Assembly (NCBI GenBank): GCA_050247135.1
Contig: JBFWUT010000003.1
Coordinates: 93,193 to 157,192 of the forward strand
DNA length: 64,000 nt
Origin: Berkiella sp050247135
GTDB taxonomy: Bacteria > Pseudomonadota > Gammaproteobacteria > Berkiellales > Berkiellaceae
Direction: 5' to 3'
Position numbers and translations under genes: made by a program. Each line of letters opens with the position of its first letter. Position 1 is the stretch's first letter. Positions 1-9,335 of this stretch are shown here, piece by piece. A model generated the notes under the pieces. That model worked only from the letters and a program-made list of their open reading frames with translations, was not told where the DNA came from and did no database searches.

Positions 1-22
1 TATCAGACCAAAGAGTAATCTC

Positions 23-730
23 ATGCGTGAGTATAACAGGATAATCAAAGAGCTTGAAGATATTCAAAGTCTACATTTACGTCCAGATATTGAAGAAGCA
101 CGAGTATTTGATAGTATTAATAATAATGCCTCATTTGCAGTAGAGATTCTGCAGATGATGAAAATAAAAGGATTTGATTTTGAAATCAGTAAAGAAAGCA
201 AAGCGAGTGCAGAAAGGGTAGAACAACGAAGACGAAAACCAATAAGAATTCCAGCTGCACAAGCTAATGTAGAAAAAGATTATCTGGTTCTAAAAACTGC
301 GATGACTACTTTATTAATAAAAGATATACACAAAGAATATCATCATATACGCGAAGAGAATGATGGCTTAAAGTGGGTAAAAATGCATGCCAAAAAAGTT
401 GGTGACTTCCTATCGGGAAATAAAAGGGGTAAACGTAATAAGCAAATATATGAATTGACTAGACAATTTAGACAGATTAATAATCTTAAAATCTCTTCAT
501 ATGATAAGGCAAAAAAAGCGTACTTGGTTCTTTTTAATCTCGAGCAAGAAATATTACAAGATGAGAAGAATCACTTTTCCTCGTCTTTGCAACAATTATG
601 TGCGCAGTATAAGGATGAGATTATTAAAGTATTAGGCAAAGATGCTCAAAAAATGCTAAACGAACTGGATGAATCGTTCACCATTGCAGCTAGTGAGAAT
701 GCGACAAGACCGCCCCCCAGAATCGAGTAG
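23..730 (+). CDS. Hypothetical helical protein, related to the tail of the giant kinase at 16012-21540; possibly 5'-partial
   Basis: This predicted 235-residue protein is mostly helical and rich in charged residues, with no signal peptide or membrane segment. Residues about 105-205 align by eye with residues about 1567-1670 of the 1842-residue kinase at 16012-21540. Shared features are EYH near the start, a W-x-K-x-x-AK-x-VG stretch, and A-Y-x-x-L-x-x-x-x-x-EIL-x-DE-x-x-FSS. The reading frame has no stop between base 2 and the ATG at 23, so the real gene may begin outside the window, and this could be the C-terminal end of another large protein of the same family. The sequence before the ATG holds only a weak AGAG. 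The protein ends in a proline-rich PPPRIE tail. Its function is not known. Confidence 0.6.
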   Translation: MREYNRIIKELEDIQSLHLRPDIEEARVFDSINNNASFAVEILQMMKIKGFDFEISKESKASAERVEQRRRKPIRIPAAQANVEKDYLVLKTAMTTLLIKDIHKEYHHIREENDGLKWVKMHAKKVGDFLSGNKRGKRNKQIYELTRQFRQINNLKISSYDKAKKAYLVLFNLEQEILQDEKNHFSSSLQQLCAQYKDEIIKVLGKDAQKMLNELDESFTIAASENATRPPPRIE

Positions 731-1611
731 TGCACTTAGTGACAAGTTAAACCTTCTTGCGCTTGCGGTTCTCCATCTTTTGTGTAAGGTGTACGACGCG
801 TGTTTTGGATAACATATCTCGAAAGGCTAATTTATCCTTGTCAAATAAACACCAGATTAAGCCTATCCTGCCGGCAGCATGCTGTTCCGACAAAAAATCT
901 ATTTAAGGCTGTTCGCCAAGTTAAAGGGGATAAGTCGTTTGGGATATCATCTGCAGTAACGTTATCTAAATCAACAAGATTTTTTTCTTCGATGGATGGG
1001 TTTGATTGGCTGCGCGCTTCATGAATAGGTTCCTCTGGTGTACTGGTTTAAAATAAACTTCAATGGCAACAATATGCCAACCCAATACCCCGTTCTTTTC
1101 CATGAAACTAAATGTTGTACACCAGACCTCGAACTTTCCTAGCGAGAAGAGTTTATGTAACAATGAATGATACTACAATCATTTTATTTCACAATAAAAT
1201 CCCTTTTCTATCTAATAAAGGGCAATAAATATCCGATAAAGCAATGGAGTCAAACCTGCAGGCAATACTTTTGGCACTTATTTATAGGGTATTTCATATG
1301 CTTCCCCGATACCCCAGGTTACCCACGTAACCCCATTCATTGCTATCATCAGTTCCGCGCACGCGATGACAGATTATAAGCAGCTGAAGCTGCGATATTT
1401 GCTAGCGCCCGTAGTCGCGCTAAAGCGCTATGCTGGGCAAGCCGGGGTTATGGTCGTTTACGGCCGTTACCCGGGCGAGAATGAAAGAATGCTCATCAGG
1501 ATAATTGCCCCTTTTACACATGGGCAACAGAAATACAACAATGGAACTAGGTCGTGAAACTAATTGCATATTGATATTGTCTATCTGTAAATTCAATAGG
1601 ATTGTTGCGAT
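731..1611. other. Gene-poor stretch of about 880 bases with no recognisable gene
   Basis: Only short open frames (under 80 codons, overlapping on both strands and lacking good ribosome binding sites) occur here, and none gives a recognisable protein. The part around 1310-1480 is visibly richer in G+C than its surroundings and contains short inverted repeats such as TAGCGC/GCGCTA. This looks like decayed or intergenic accessory DNA between the hypothetical gene on the left and the membrane protein on the right. Two small palindromes, CTGCCGGCAG and AGCATGCT, lie next to each other at 868-884. Confidence 0.5.
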
Positions 1612-2397
1612 ATGATTGGAGATCTTCCACCCAGAAAGAAACTGCTTCATCCTGAACAAGATGAGGCGAAATTAAAGAACGAAGCGATAAAAACATCGAA
1701 CTTTGTTGGCGCAATTATGGTTTGCTGGTTTATCGCCCTTTTATTGTTCTTTGCTTATCTGGCCACCATGATGCTATTGAATGAAAAATTCACCACTGAA
1801 ATTTATGGGTTCTATTTAACCTTTCCAGCCGCTTTTGCTTTGTATTACTTATATCTCGCTTATTTAAAATATAAAAACCGCAAAAATTATAACCCTAATG
1901 AAATATGTCAGCCTGCGGTTTCAATCGCATCAAAGCTATTTTCGCTATGCGCCACACTTGGCTTTATTTTATTTTTCATTATGGGTTGTGTTATTCAATA
2001 TACTTTTGGCTTGGAAAATATTCATAATTTGGTCAAATTCAGTCAATATCAAAAAACACCTGGTGAAGTGATTTCCAGTAAGACTGAAATTACTGCGTTG
2101 AATAGGGTGCATGATATTATTAAAGTTCGTTTTCAATTTAACAATAAACAATATGAGCCCACCTTAAAACGAGAATACATTTTCTTACGAAGACATTCTC
2201 TTCAACGGCCTAAATTTGTACCGGGTGAAATGATGAGTGTTTATGTTAACCCACAGAATGTGCCAGATTATATTTTTATAGGAAAGATCGATTATTTTGG
2301 CAGGTTAATATATGACTTTGCGCCCGTGATATTCATCATCATAGGTTTAACAGGTATAGGATATAAAATTAAGAAAAGGGGTCAAAATGGCCTTTGA
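1612..2397 (+). CDS. DUF3592-like integral membrane protein
   Basis: The 261-residue protein has four likely membrane segments, at about residues 30-56, 63-88, 107-130 and 232-254. Between the third and fourth lies a soluble part of about 100 residues. Within it the pattern GEVISSKTE, then a beta-rich stretch, then VPGEMMSVYVNP resembles the DUF3592 fold, in which a short beta domain with a 'PG-x-x-x-x-VYxNP' motif is held between membrane helices. The role of this family is not known. The ATG at 1612 has only a weak upstream ribosome binding site. The gene stands alone between gene-poor DNA and a convergent gene at 2532. The family assignment is by motif recognition only. Confidence 0.55.
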   Translation: MIGDLPPRKKLLHPEQDEAKLKNEAIKTSNFVGAIMVCWFIALLLFFAYLATMMLLNEKFTTEIYGFYLTFPAAFALYYLYLAYLKYKNRKNYNPNEICQPAVSIASKLFSLCATLGFILFFIMGCVIQYTFGLENIHNLVKFSQYQKTPGEVISSKTEITALNRVHDIIKVRFQFNNKQYEPTLKREYIFLRRHSLQRPKFVPGEMMSVYVNPQNVPDYIFIGKIDYFGRLIYDFAPVIFIIIGLTGIGYKIKKRGQNGL

Positions 2398-2531
2398 ATA
2401 TATGAAAGGGGCCAAGGATCCCGACGATCGTAGTTACCCGTATTCCAAAAAGATTGTTCATCGGGATACTTCCTTTCATTTATGACGTTATTACTGAGCC
2501 TTAAGCATCAACACGTTGGTTATTAGGAAGA

Positions 2532-3536
2532 TCACAACATAAGTTGCAAAGTAAAGGCATCGAGTTTAAATTGTTTAGGCACAGTTGCTTTAAGGTAGGT
2601 TCCTTTAGGGGATTCGTGTATTAAGACTTGTTCTTTGTTTAAATCGGTTTCAGATATATCAAAATAAACAGCATCAGGCATCATATCGACTAAACCCGCC
2701 ATGTTCAAGCGACTCAGTCCGTGTTGTTTACCCACCAAACAAACACACTTACGTATGCCTTTGGTTTGCAGTTGTGCGCGTGCATTTTTTTGGATTTGGT
2801 AGTTAGCAAATTTTAATCGGTTATTAATATCTTGTAACTTTTCAACCTTTAATGTTGTCGTTGCTTCCGATTCACCACAAATAATGGGCACACCTGCCTC
2901 TATGAGTGTTCTTGCAAACGCTTGTAATTCGATGGGTATGACGCCATATTCAAATAGTTTCGGCATGCATCTAAGATTAACAGCTTTATCTATTCTCGCT
3001 TGATGCGTTTTTGCCACATTTTCTAACACAACAGCAATATTCATTTGTCTTAAAAGATGAGCATTATTTGATATCAGATTCTGGGCTGCAGTTTCAGAAT
3101 GACTTTCGCCCAGTACTATTGTTGAAATTGTATTATCTTCTAAAGAAGCTAGAAAAGTGTTTTGTAATGATTGGCCTTCTTTATAAGGTATTTTCGGTTT
3201 TGAGTTAGTTCTGAGCAAGGTATTATAATAATGGGTAATGGATACTTTGTTTTTTAACGCTTTATGTAGCAACTCAATTTCATCATTATTTGTCATAAAG
3301 TAAATTTTCATGACAAGTTCGTTCTCAAATAAAGAGGTATTTTCAGCCCATTCCATCGCGCGTTTAAAAGCCCGATGCTCTGTCACGGTTAAATGGATGC
3401 TGATTACATCAGCGCTTTCAGCAAATAGATACTGTTTACCATCATAAATAAGCTCAAGCAGCGCTAATCGACTAAAAATATCAATCAAAGCCTGTTTGGT
3501 GGCTTCTGGTTCATTTGTTTGGAATTCAATAATCAT
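2532..3536 (-). CDS. Hypothetical protein with a TIKI/ChaN-like (EreA-like) C-terminal domain
   Basis: The protein has 334 residues. The first 110 or so are not recognised. From about residue 135 the pattern TIVLGESHSETAA, then VVLENV, then VPIICGE, then KCVCLVGKQHGL, then AVYFDIS resembles the TIKI/ChaN/erythromycin-esterase-like superfamily. In those proteins a conserved G-E-x-H near the start of the domain and a later G-x-x-H form the putative active or haem/metal-binding site. There is no signal peptide, so the protein is probably cytosolic or delivered by another route. It stands alone, flanked on the 5' side by 390 bases without a gene and then by an ankyrin-type protein on the same strand. 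Superfamily membership is inferred from motifs; substrate and role are unknown. Confidence 0.45.
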   Translation of the reverse strand: MIIEFQTNEPEATKQALIDIFSRLALLELIYDGKQYLFAESADVISIHLTVTEHRAFKRAMEWAENTSLFENELVMKIYFMTNNDEIELLHKALKNKVSITHYYNTLLRTNSKPKIPYKEGQSLQNTFLASLEDNTISTIVLGESHSETAAQNLISNNAHLLRQMNIAVVLENVAKTHQARIDKAVNLRCMPKLFEYGVIPIELQAFARTLIEAGVPIICGESEATTTLKVEKLQDINNRLKFANYQIQKNARAQLQTKGIRKCVCLVGKQHGLSRLNMAGLVDMMPDAVYFDISETDLNKEQVLIHESPKGTYLKATVPKQFKLDAFTLQLML

Positions 3537-3927
3537 ATCAAGAAAATTTATGAGTGAGTCACAGATTAGGTATTCTAGCTAAATACAAACAATAAAACAA
3601 CAAAGTAGAGTGGATATGCACCATGTCCTTGATGTATGTGGTCGCGCAATAGGCATATCAGTATGAATCCATGCTTTGACCATATAATTAACCAAATTCG
3701 CATGGAAAACAAAGCTTAGCGTAGAAGGAGGAGAGTATATTTTTACTTCCTCTCCTCAATCTTCGTTATTCTGTTATGCCCTTAAAAGATCTTAAAGATA
3801 TTCCCGTATTATCTTACGAAGATGATCTGCATAAAATAAGGAGTAGGAGTATATATACTTGTGGCGCAAATGTTAAGTAGGATGTCCCCTAGTCCATCAA
3901 ACGGGGTGTCCAAGTGCTAATCCCCCA
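3537..3927. other. Intergenic region with a hairpin and no convincing gene
   Basis: This 390-base, A+T-rich stretch separates two minus-strand genes. It contains a perfect eight-base inverted repeat, GAGGAGAG at 3728-3735 and CTCTCCTC at 3750-3757, which could form a hairpin. A 34-codon open frame at 3776-3880 has no ribosome binding site and was not accepted. The region should hold the promoter for the gene at 2532-3536, but no clear -35/-10 pair was found. Confidence 0.4.
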
Positions 3928-4854
3928 TTAAAAGAACATGCTTTTAAGCCTCTTCAGGGGTCTTGCACCTCCACAAATGTAGTCAGCCCTTAAATCTTTA
4001 TTGCTTTTTTCTTCTTCGAGCCTAGCATTTAGCTTTGCTCTTTCAAACTGACTTACTAGCGTGCTTTGGCCATGAATATCAATATGTGCACCAGCTTGGG
4101 GCACATAGTTTAGGATTAGCTGCGCTACGCCTAAGGGAACATGCTCCTTAAGGGTATGATACGCTTGATAGCTGCCAAATCTTAAATCATTAATATAATG
4201 ATAAAAGCTTGGGTCTAGCAAATACTCTTTACGCAGGTCTTCATAGTGCAAATGCTCTTTACGCAGTAAACCGTGCTGGAAAAGCAATTTTAGCATTTCT
4301 GGCCTTCTTGATATATCGCCATAAAAATAACCGTGAAATTCATCTGGCATAGGAACACCCACACGTGCAAAATTGTTTCTTATAGTTGGGTTTTCTAACA
4401 TCATGGCAACTATGTCTACTCTTGAATATTTAAGTGCCTTTTTAAAAGCCTTTCTTCCAAGTGATTCTATCTCTTCTTGAGCAGCGTTAGATTCTAAGAG
4501 CAAAGCGACAACTTCTACTCTGTCAAACCAAACCGCTTGAAGCAAAGTGTATTCAATATCCAATTCTTCATCTAATGCTAAAAACATAGCTACAACTTCT
4601 TTTTGACCCTTTATAGCTGCCAGATAAAAAGTTCTATCATGATCAAATGGTATATCATATTCTAAAAGCTTAGCCGTAAGATTAGTATTGACCGACGCTG
4701 CACAATGCAATTCTTCCAGGTTATAGCTATGTCCAAATAATTTAGTCCATAAGATATAAAAAGGGTTCGAAGGATCTATTAACCCAAGCGCTTCATGTAA
4801 TACTTTTTTTTGCGCTTCAGTAAATTGATTATATTGATCTGGACCTATTAGCAT
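3928..4854 (-). CDS. Ankyrin-repeat-type protein
   Basis: The 308-residue protein contains degenerate ankyrin-like units between about residues 50 and 200. Examples are 'FYLAAIKGQKEVVAMFLAL', 'LLQAVWFDRVEVVALLLES' and 'ALKYSRVDIVAMMLENP', each matching the A-x-x-x-G/R-x-x-x-V-V-x-x-L-L pattern of two stacked helices. A further unit around 'RRPEMLKLLFQHGLL' is weaker. Ankyrin proteins bind other proteins and in Legionellales are often delivered into the host cell; that role is inferred here, since no delivery signal can be proven from the sequence. The last 40 residues are highly charged and end in basic 'RPLKRLKSMFF'. The gene is monocistronic. Confidence 0.65.
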   Translation of the reverse strand: MLIGPDQYNQFTEAQKKVLHEALGLIDPSNPFYILWTKLFGHSYNLEELHCAASVNTNLTAKLLEYDIPFDHDRTFYLAAIKGQKEVVAMFLALDEELDIEYTLLQAVWFDRVEVVALLLESNAAQEEIESLGRKAFKKALKYSRVDIVAMMLENPTIRNNFARVGVPMPDEFHGYFYGDISRRPEMLKLLFQHGLLRKEHLHYEDLRKEYLLDPSFYHYINDLRFGSYQAYHTLKEHVPLGVAQLILNYVPQAGAHIDIHGQSTLVSQFERAKLNARLEEEKSNKDLRADYICGGARPLKRLKSMFF

Positions 4855-5316
4855 TTAGCTCCTCTTATTGAATATTTAAAGTAATGCATTAAATTGATAA
4901 AATTATATATCAAGGTTCATGAACACAGAAAAACAAACAGCTGTGCGGCAAATTGGAAACGATGAAAAAATAAAGCATTATTTTGCTATAAAAATCTTAT
5001 CCAAAAAATAAAATAAAGCATAAGAAAAGAAAACGCCTAAACGGTGCATGGCCACTCTACTTTATTGATTGTGAGCCTTCGGCAAGTGTACATGATTTGA
5101 ATTTTCTGATGGTTTAAGCTGATCAGGTTGTTTAATTATAAGGGGATCAATCAATGAAGCAAAACTTTAAACCCTCTCTTGAAGAAGCAAAAAGTCTTAT
5201 CACATTCCAACGACGACATTTGCAGGATAAACCATTCAAAATGGGTGAGAGTGTTCCATTGCCCTGATAATGGATCCACTCTTACCTAAATCACAGTCAA
5301 AGCCGATATCAGACAG
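4855..5316. other. A+T-rich intergenic region between divergent genes
   Basis: About 460 bases separate the minus-strand ankyrin gene from the plus-strand DUF1275 gene. The region is strongly A+T-rich around 4860-5040 and should contain both promoters, but no clear pair of boxes was identified. The only coding candidate is the 37-codon frame at 5154-5267, listed separately. Confidence 0.4.
5154..5267 (+). CDS. Small open frame of 37 codons, doubtful
   Basis: An ATG at 5154 is preceded by a good ribosome binding site (AAGGGG at about 5140-5145) and opens a frame of 37 codons, reading MKQNFKPSLEEAKSL and ending in GESVPLP. The peptide is hydrophilic, has no signal sequence and matches nothing I recognise. 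It may be a small gene, a leader peptide for the DUF1275 gene that starts 50 bases further on, or the remnant of a longer gene. Confidence 0.25.
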   Translation: MKQNFKPSLEEAKSLITFQRRHLQDKPFKMGESVPLP

Positions 5317-6018
5317 ATGTTAATACAAATACGCAACAGCAGAATCGCGCTTATCTTTTTATTGAGCATGACAGCGGGTGCGGTTGATACCATTGGCTTT
5401 CTGGCATTAGGCGGGCTTTTTGCCGCTCACATCACGGGAAATATCGTTATTTTGGGTGCTCATTTTGTCACGGGGAAATTTAGCCAAACAGGCCCACTAC
5501 TGGCTGTACCTGTTTTTATGATTGTTCTTGGTGTGATGGCACTGATTGCCGGTCGAATGGAAAAAGCAAGGATCGCTTTGTTAATGCCATTGCTCTTTTT
5601 ACAATGGCTGTTATTAACTGTGTCTCTTATTTTAACAATAACATTAGGCCCATTTACTGATATGAATGGATTCAGTGCGGTGAGTACCGGCATGCTGGTA
5701 GTTTCAGCGATGGCGGCGCAAAGTGCTACGGTTAAACTTGCTATGAACAAAGCACCCTCAACGGTGGCCATGACAAACAATGTCACGCAATTGGCTTTAG
5801 ATCTGGCTCGGTTAGCGCATCAACGTCAAGCGAGTGTTGATGAAATTAGGGTTGCTAAAGATCAAGCAAGAGAATCGTCGACCGCAATTTTTGGATTTAT
5901 CATAGGTTGTGGATTGGGAGCTATCTTACAAGTGAGATTTGATTTAATGGCTCTACTTCTGCCTGTGTGTCTTTCCTTTGTTACATTGCTATTAAAGTAC
6001 GGATCCCATCGGCTGTAG
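5317..6018 (+). CDS. DUF1275 (YoaK-like) membrane protein
   Basis: The 233-residue protein is almost entirely hydrophobic, with six probable membrane segments. The N-terminal pattern 'LSMTAGAVDTIGFLALGG', followed by 'FAAHITGNIV', is the hallmark of the DUF1275/YoaK family, as is the later 'TNNVTQLALDLA'. Members are inner-membrane proteins of uncertain function, possibly small-molecule transporters. The length matches the family norm of about 220-240 residues, so the protein seems complete. The gene stands alone; the sequence upstream gives no clue to regulation. Confidence 0.8.
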   Translation: MLIQIRNSRIALIFLLSMTAGAVDTIGFLALGGLFAAHITGNIVILGAHFVTGKFSQTGPLLAVPVFMIVLGVMALIAGRMEKARIALLMPLLFLQWLLLTVSLILTITLGPFTDMNGFSAVSTGMLVVSAMAAQSATVKLAMNKAPSTVAMTNNVTQLALDLARLAHQRQASVDEIRVAKDQARESSTAIFGFIIGCGLGAILQVRFDLMALLLPVCLSFVTLLLKYGSHRL

Positions 6019-6234
6019 TTACCAAGGCGAAATTCGTACCGCCCAGGCTGGTGCTACTTATATGCTCGGTTTTTCTGTTTTTGATTGAGATAATGCAAGT
6101 GCGTCTTGGTCGCTATCTTTCAATATCCCTTTCAATTGACCCCTTTCACTTTTACGCGGCTATACACTTAAAATATTGAACTAATCTACCATTTTGCGAC
6201 CTAAACAAATAAAGCCGTATGTTGAGGTGTCTTG

Positions 6235-6591
6235 ATGCCTGATAGATTAAATCCAGGCTCTGTTATCGTTGATTTAATTCAGATATTACAAAATTCAAAG
6301 CCTCAAGCAGCACAAGTAGCTTCATTATTAAGCACTTACAAGGACGATGCTGCTAAGCTACAAGCGTTACAGCATTGCTTGAAAGCATGGGGCATTGGAT
6401 TTGAGGGTGATAAGAATGTCCAGGTACCAGAGCCCGCGTATTATCAAGATCTGCCTAGGGAATCATTTGGTACCTATTTCAACCATGCTATTTATGACAA
6501 AGTCTATGCGCTGTGCAAAATGGCTCATCAATTTGAACGAAATGGCCTGAGATTAGGATCGCTCACTTTCTCGCCGATGGTATGTTATTAA
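6235..6591 (+). CDS. Hypothetical protein of 118 residues
   Basis: I do not recognise this protein. The ATG at 6235 was chosen over a TTG one codon earlier because GAGGTG at 6224-6229 lies five bases before it. The N-terminal half is helical, with leucine and alanine repeats (residues about 10-60). The C-terminal half is richer in aromatic residues, with 'YYQDLPRESFGTYFNHAIYDKVYALCKMAHQ'-like content, here named only by its start PAYYQDL. It has no signal peptide or membrane segment. The gene ends three bases from the 3' end of the convergent dehydratase gene, without a visible terminator between them. Confidence 0.5.
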   Translation: MPDRLNPGSVIVDLIQILQNSKPQAAQVASLLSTYKDDAAKLQALQHCLKAWGIGFEGDKNVQVPEPAYYQDLPRESFGTYFNHAIYDKVYALCKMAHQFERNGLRLGSLTFSPMVCY

Positions 6592-6594
6592 GAA

Positions 6595-7536
6595 CTATTG
6601 CGTTAATGATATCGCGAACTGCGCTTTCCATTTTTCCAATAATGCCAAATTCACGCCGCTACCGCCACACAAAATAACCACCACATTTTTAAATTGTTGT
6701 AGGATTTCGCGTTTTTCATACACCACAGCCAAAGCAGCACCGCAAGCAGGTTCCACTAAAAAGCGGTGATCATTTGCGAAATTAAGGCACGCGCTGACCG
6801 CTTCTTTGTCAGTGACAGTTTGCGGATAGGTTGGATGTTTTTGAGTCCAATCAAAGGCGCGTTGACAGATCTGTTTAGCACCTAAAGTCGTGGCGATGGT
6901 ATTAATGGTTTCTAGTCGAACACGCTGTTTTTCTTTAACTGCGCGGGCAAGCGATGCGGCGCCTTCTGTTTCAGCGGTAATCATCACCACATCTTCCCAA
7001 GTTTGTGCATGTAAACCCTGCACTAATCCTGAATACAAGCCACCGCCGCCCACTGAAACAACAATGGCATCAGGTTTAATCATCTGGTCTTTCAATTCTT
7101 CTATAATTGGCATATAGCCTTGCCAGATAATCGGATTATCGAAAGGCGGGATATAAGCATAGCCTTCTTTGCTGGCCAGTTCTTTAGCCTTGGCATCGGC
7201 TGCATCCCAATTTTCACCTTCAATTATCACGGTGGCTTTTTCAGCTTCTAACCTTTTAACCATGATGTCAGGTGTTGTTCCAGGTACAATCACTTTTGCC
7301 GGGATTTTCAATGCTTGGCTCGCATAAGCAACTGCAAGACCGGCATTGCCACCAGAAGATGAGACAAAGCCCGGTACTTTTTCATTGGCATAATGAAGAC
7401 ATAATGCACCGATACCGCGGTCTTTGAAGGAACCGCTGGGTTGTAGCATTTCGCATTTAAGATAAATATGACGCCCACTCATCTCACTCAAGGTGTGCGA
7501 GCGAATGAGTGGGGTGGCAATAGACAGTTTTCTCAT
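6595..7536 (-). CDS. PLP-dependent L-serine/threonine dehydratase-like enzyme
   Basis: The 313-residue protein is a fold-type II pyridoxal-phosphate enzyme. The PLP-binding lysine is in 'SGSFKDRG' (residues about 33-40), the substrate loop is 'SSGGNAG' and the phosphate cup is 'SVGGGGLYSG'. The C-terminal 'CGGSGVNL' carries the ring-nitrogen-binding serine or cysteine region. The length and the short N-terminus resemble serine dehydratases of the SDS/SDSL type, which deaminate serine or threonine to pyruvate or 2-oxobutanoate in the cytosol, rather than the longer IlvA with its regulatory domain. The start overlaps the stop of the upstream Sel1-repeat gene in an ATGA, so the two are translationally coupled. 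A racemase or other type II dehydratase remains possible. Confidence 0.75.
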   Translation of the reverse strand: MRKLSIATPLIRSHTLSEMSGRHIYLKCEMLQPSGSFKDRGIGALCLHYANEKVPGFVSSSGGNAGLAVAYASQALKIPAKVIVPGTTPDIMVKRLEAEKATVIIEGENWDAADAKAKELASKEGYAYIPPFDNPIIWQGYMPIIEELKDQMIKPDAIVVSVGGGGLYSGLVQGLHAQTWEDVVMITAETEGAASLARAVKEKQRVRLETINTIATTLGAKQICQRAFDWTQKHPTYPQTVTDKEAVSACLNFANDHRFLVEPACGAALAVVYEKREILQQFKNVVVILCGGSGVNLALLEKWKAQFAISLTQ

Positions 7537-9206
7537 GACTCTTCTTTAAAAATCTTAAAGTTGCTGAATCGACTTAAGCCTACTGCATTAAACAAACCTT
7601 GCACATTTTCGTTCACTTTCACTTTAACTTTGCTACCAATAGTAGGTTTAACGGGTGCTTTAGGAGTTAAAGCAGCCTCTTGAGCCAGTAAGAAGGCTTC
7701 TGCATTTTTGGCGCGCTGATCACCCGCCATACTTGCCTCGTGAAACCATTTTAAAGCCAGCTGGTTATTTTTTGGCAAACCTTGACCATGGTAGTAATGC
7801 CATCCCAGTGCATATTGAGCTTCACTTGAGCCGGCATTAGCGGCACGCTGATACCATTCATTACTCAGGTCCATATTTTGTGGCACTTTATCACCTTGCT
7901 CATACAGATTAGCAAGATAGAGCATCGCTTTAACACTATTTTGCTGAGCTGCCTGCGTCACAACAGCCAACTCTTCTGGGTTCGCTTGCTGATGTACTTC
8001 AATCTTTTGGATACCATGTTGTAGTTCCGCTAAGCGTTGTTTTGCTGTAGTGGGTGTTTTTTTTGCTATATCAGGACTGGTCAATTGAGTGAGTTTTTCT
8101 TGCAAGATATCAACGTCATCATTGGTTAGGTTGGCTTGTCTTGATTCTAAAAACAAATTAATTGCAGCTTGATTATTGGGCTTTGTGCCAAGACCCAATA
8201 AGTTCATCCAAGCTAGATAAGATTGCGATAATTGATGATTTTTTTCAGCCGCTTTGGTCAACCAGTAAATTGCTTTGGCATCATCCTGCGCGATATGCTC
8301 ACCTTGCATGTATTCTATTGCTAATTGATATTGAGCGATAGGATGACCTTTTTCAGCCGCTTGTTTTAGGGTCAGAACCGCTTGTTTACGTGTTTCGTCA
8401 TGCTTTAACTCGATAAGAGCGATTTTATATTCTTCACTACCAGGCCAGGATACATTAGCGAGGGGATCCTTGTTTGTTGGATGGTTATCATCAATATTTT
8501 TCGCATGATTTAAGCCATTCTTAACAGCCTGTTGATACCAATTTAAAGAAGCGGATTTGTCACGAGTTACACCAATGCCTGTTTGATAGCAAAGTGCTAA
8601 AAGAAATTGCGCTTCTGCATGGTTTTGATTGGCTGCTAAAGTTGCATATTGAATCGCTTTGATGTAATCAGGCTCTGAACCTGACACACCCTTGCTATAT
8701 AATTTTGCTAAGTTATATTGCGCATTTGCATCATTTAGCTCGGCTGCCTGTTGGCAAGATATGAGTGCTTTCTTAAATTTTTCGGCTTTGTATTGCGCGA
8801 TACATTCTTTGATAGCGATGTTGGGATCTGATTTTTTAGCTACAGGAGGAATGGTCGCTTTTTTAGGTTTAGCTTTAGTCTTAGCCGTGCTCTTGCTGGC
8901 CACATTTGCTTTTGGTGCGGGTTGTTTTTGTCGCACAACACCATTTTGTTGTTGAGCTTTACGCTTAGTGACTAAGGAATATCGTTTAGGTGTCTTTTTA
9001 GTTGGTGCTTTTTCAGCTGTTTTATTTAACGATGGGGTTGCTTTAGTCACTGTTGTTTTTTGAGCTGCTTGGGTGAGTGGCAAGGGTCGGGAAAAGCCAT
9101 TTTCTGCTGAATAATTTTCCAAGCTTGCTGATTTTTGCAGGTTTGCCGTTGTTCCCGCGATTGGCCAAGCAAGCAATAGTAAAGCTCCCATTCTTTTTAA
9201 AGTCAT
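7533..9206 (-). CDS. Secreted/periplasmic Sel1-like (TPR) repeat protein
   Basis: The 557-residue protein starts with a likely signal peptide (residues 1-21, ending near TTA). A low-complexity Lys/Ala/Thr/Pro-rich linker spans about 22-125, and Sel1-like repeats run from about 130 to 510. Typical units are 'AQYNLAKLYSKGVSG', 'AQFLLALCYQTGIGV', 'AQYQLAIEYMQGEHI' and 'AQYALGWHYYHGQGL'. Sel1 repeats are protein-binding solenoids; in Legionella, proteins of this type (EnhC, LpnE) act in the periplasm or at the surface during host entry. A similar role here is inference. The gene overlaps the downstream dehydratase by four bases. The product may be periplasmic or outer-membrane associated. Confidence 0.75.
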   Translation of the reverse strand: MTLKRMGALLLLAWPIAGTTANLQKSASLENYSAENGFSRPLPLTQAAQKTTVTKATPSLNKTAEKAPTKKTPKRYSLVTKRKAQQQNGVVRQKQPAPKANVASKSTAKTKAKPKKATIPPVAKKSDPNIAIKECIAQYKAEKFKKALISCQQAAELNDANAQYNLAKLYSKGVSGSEPDYIKAIQYATLAANQNHAEAQFLLALCYQTGIGVTRDKSASLNWYQQAVKNGLNHAKNIDDNHPTNKDPLANVSWPGSEEYKIALIELKHDETRKQAVLTLKQAAEKGHPIAQYQLAIEYMQGEHIAQDDAKAIYWLTKAAEKNHQLSQSYLAWMNLLGLGTKPNNQAAINLFLESRQANLTNDDVDILQEKLTQLTSPDIAKKTPTTAKQRLAELQHGIQKIEVHQQANPEELAVVTQAAQQNSVKAMLYLANLYEQGDKVPQNMDLSNEWYQRAANAGSSEAQYALGWHYYHGQGLPKNNQLALKWFHEASMAGDQRAKNAEAFLLAQEAALTPKAPVKPTIGSKVKVKVNENVQGLFNAVGLSRFSNFKIFKEES

Positions 9207-9335
9207 GATCCCTCTCCTTGGAATTTAGTATCTAACTTAAGTGTATATCAGTCTAATATATGTCACATCAAACAAGGGACATCTTGTATAATTAAATTGT
9301 AAAAGTTAATTAAAATAGTCCTGGATAACCCATTT

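Noticed and set aside
966..1163. Minus-strand 65-codon frame in the gene-poor stretch
   Set aside because: No ribosome binding site, no recognisable motif, and overlapping frames of similar length on the other strand.
3776..3880. 34-codon frame in the gap between the TIKI/ChaN-like and ankyrin genes
   Set aside because: No ribosome binding site and nothing recognisable in the peptide.
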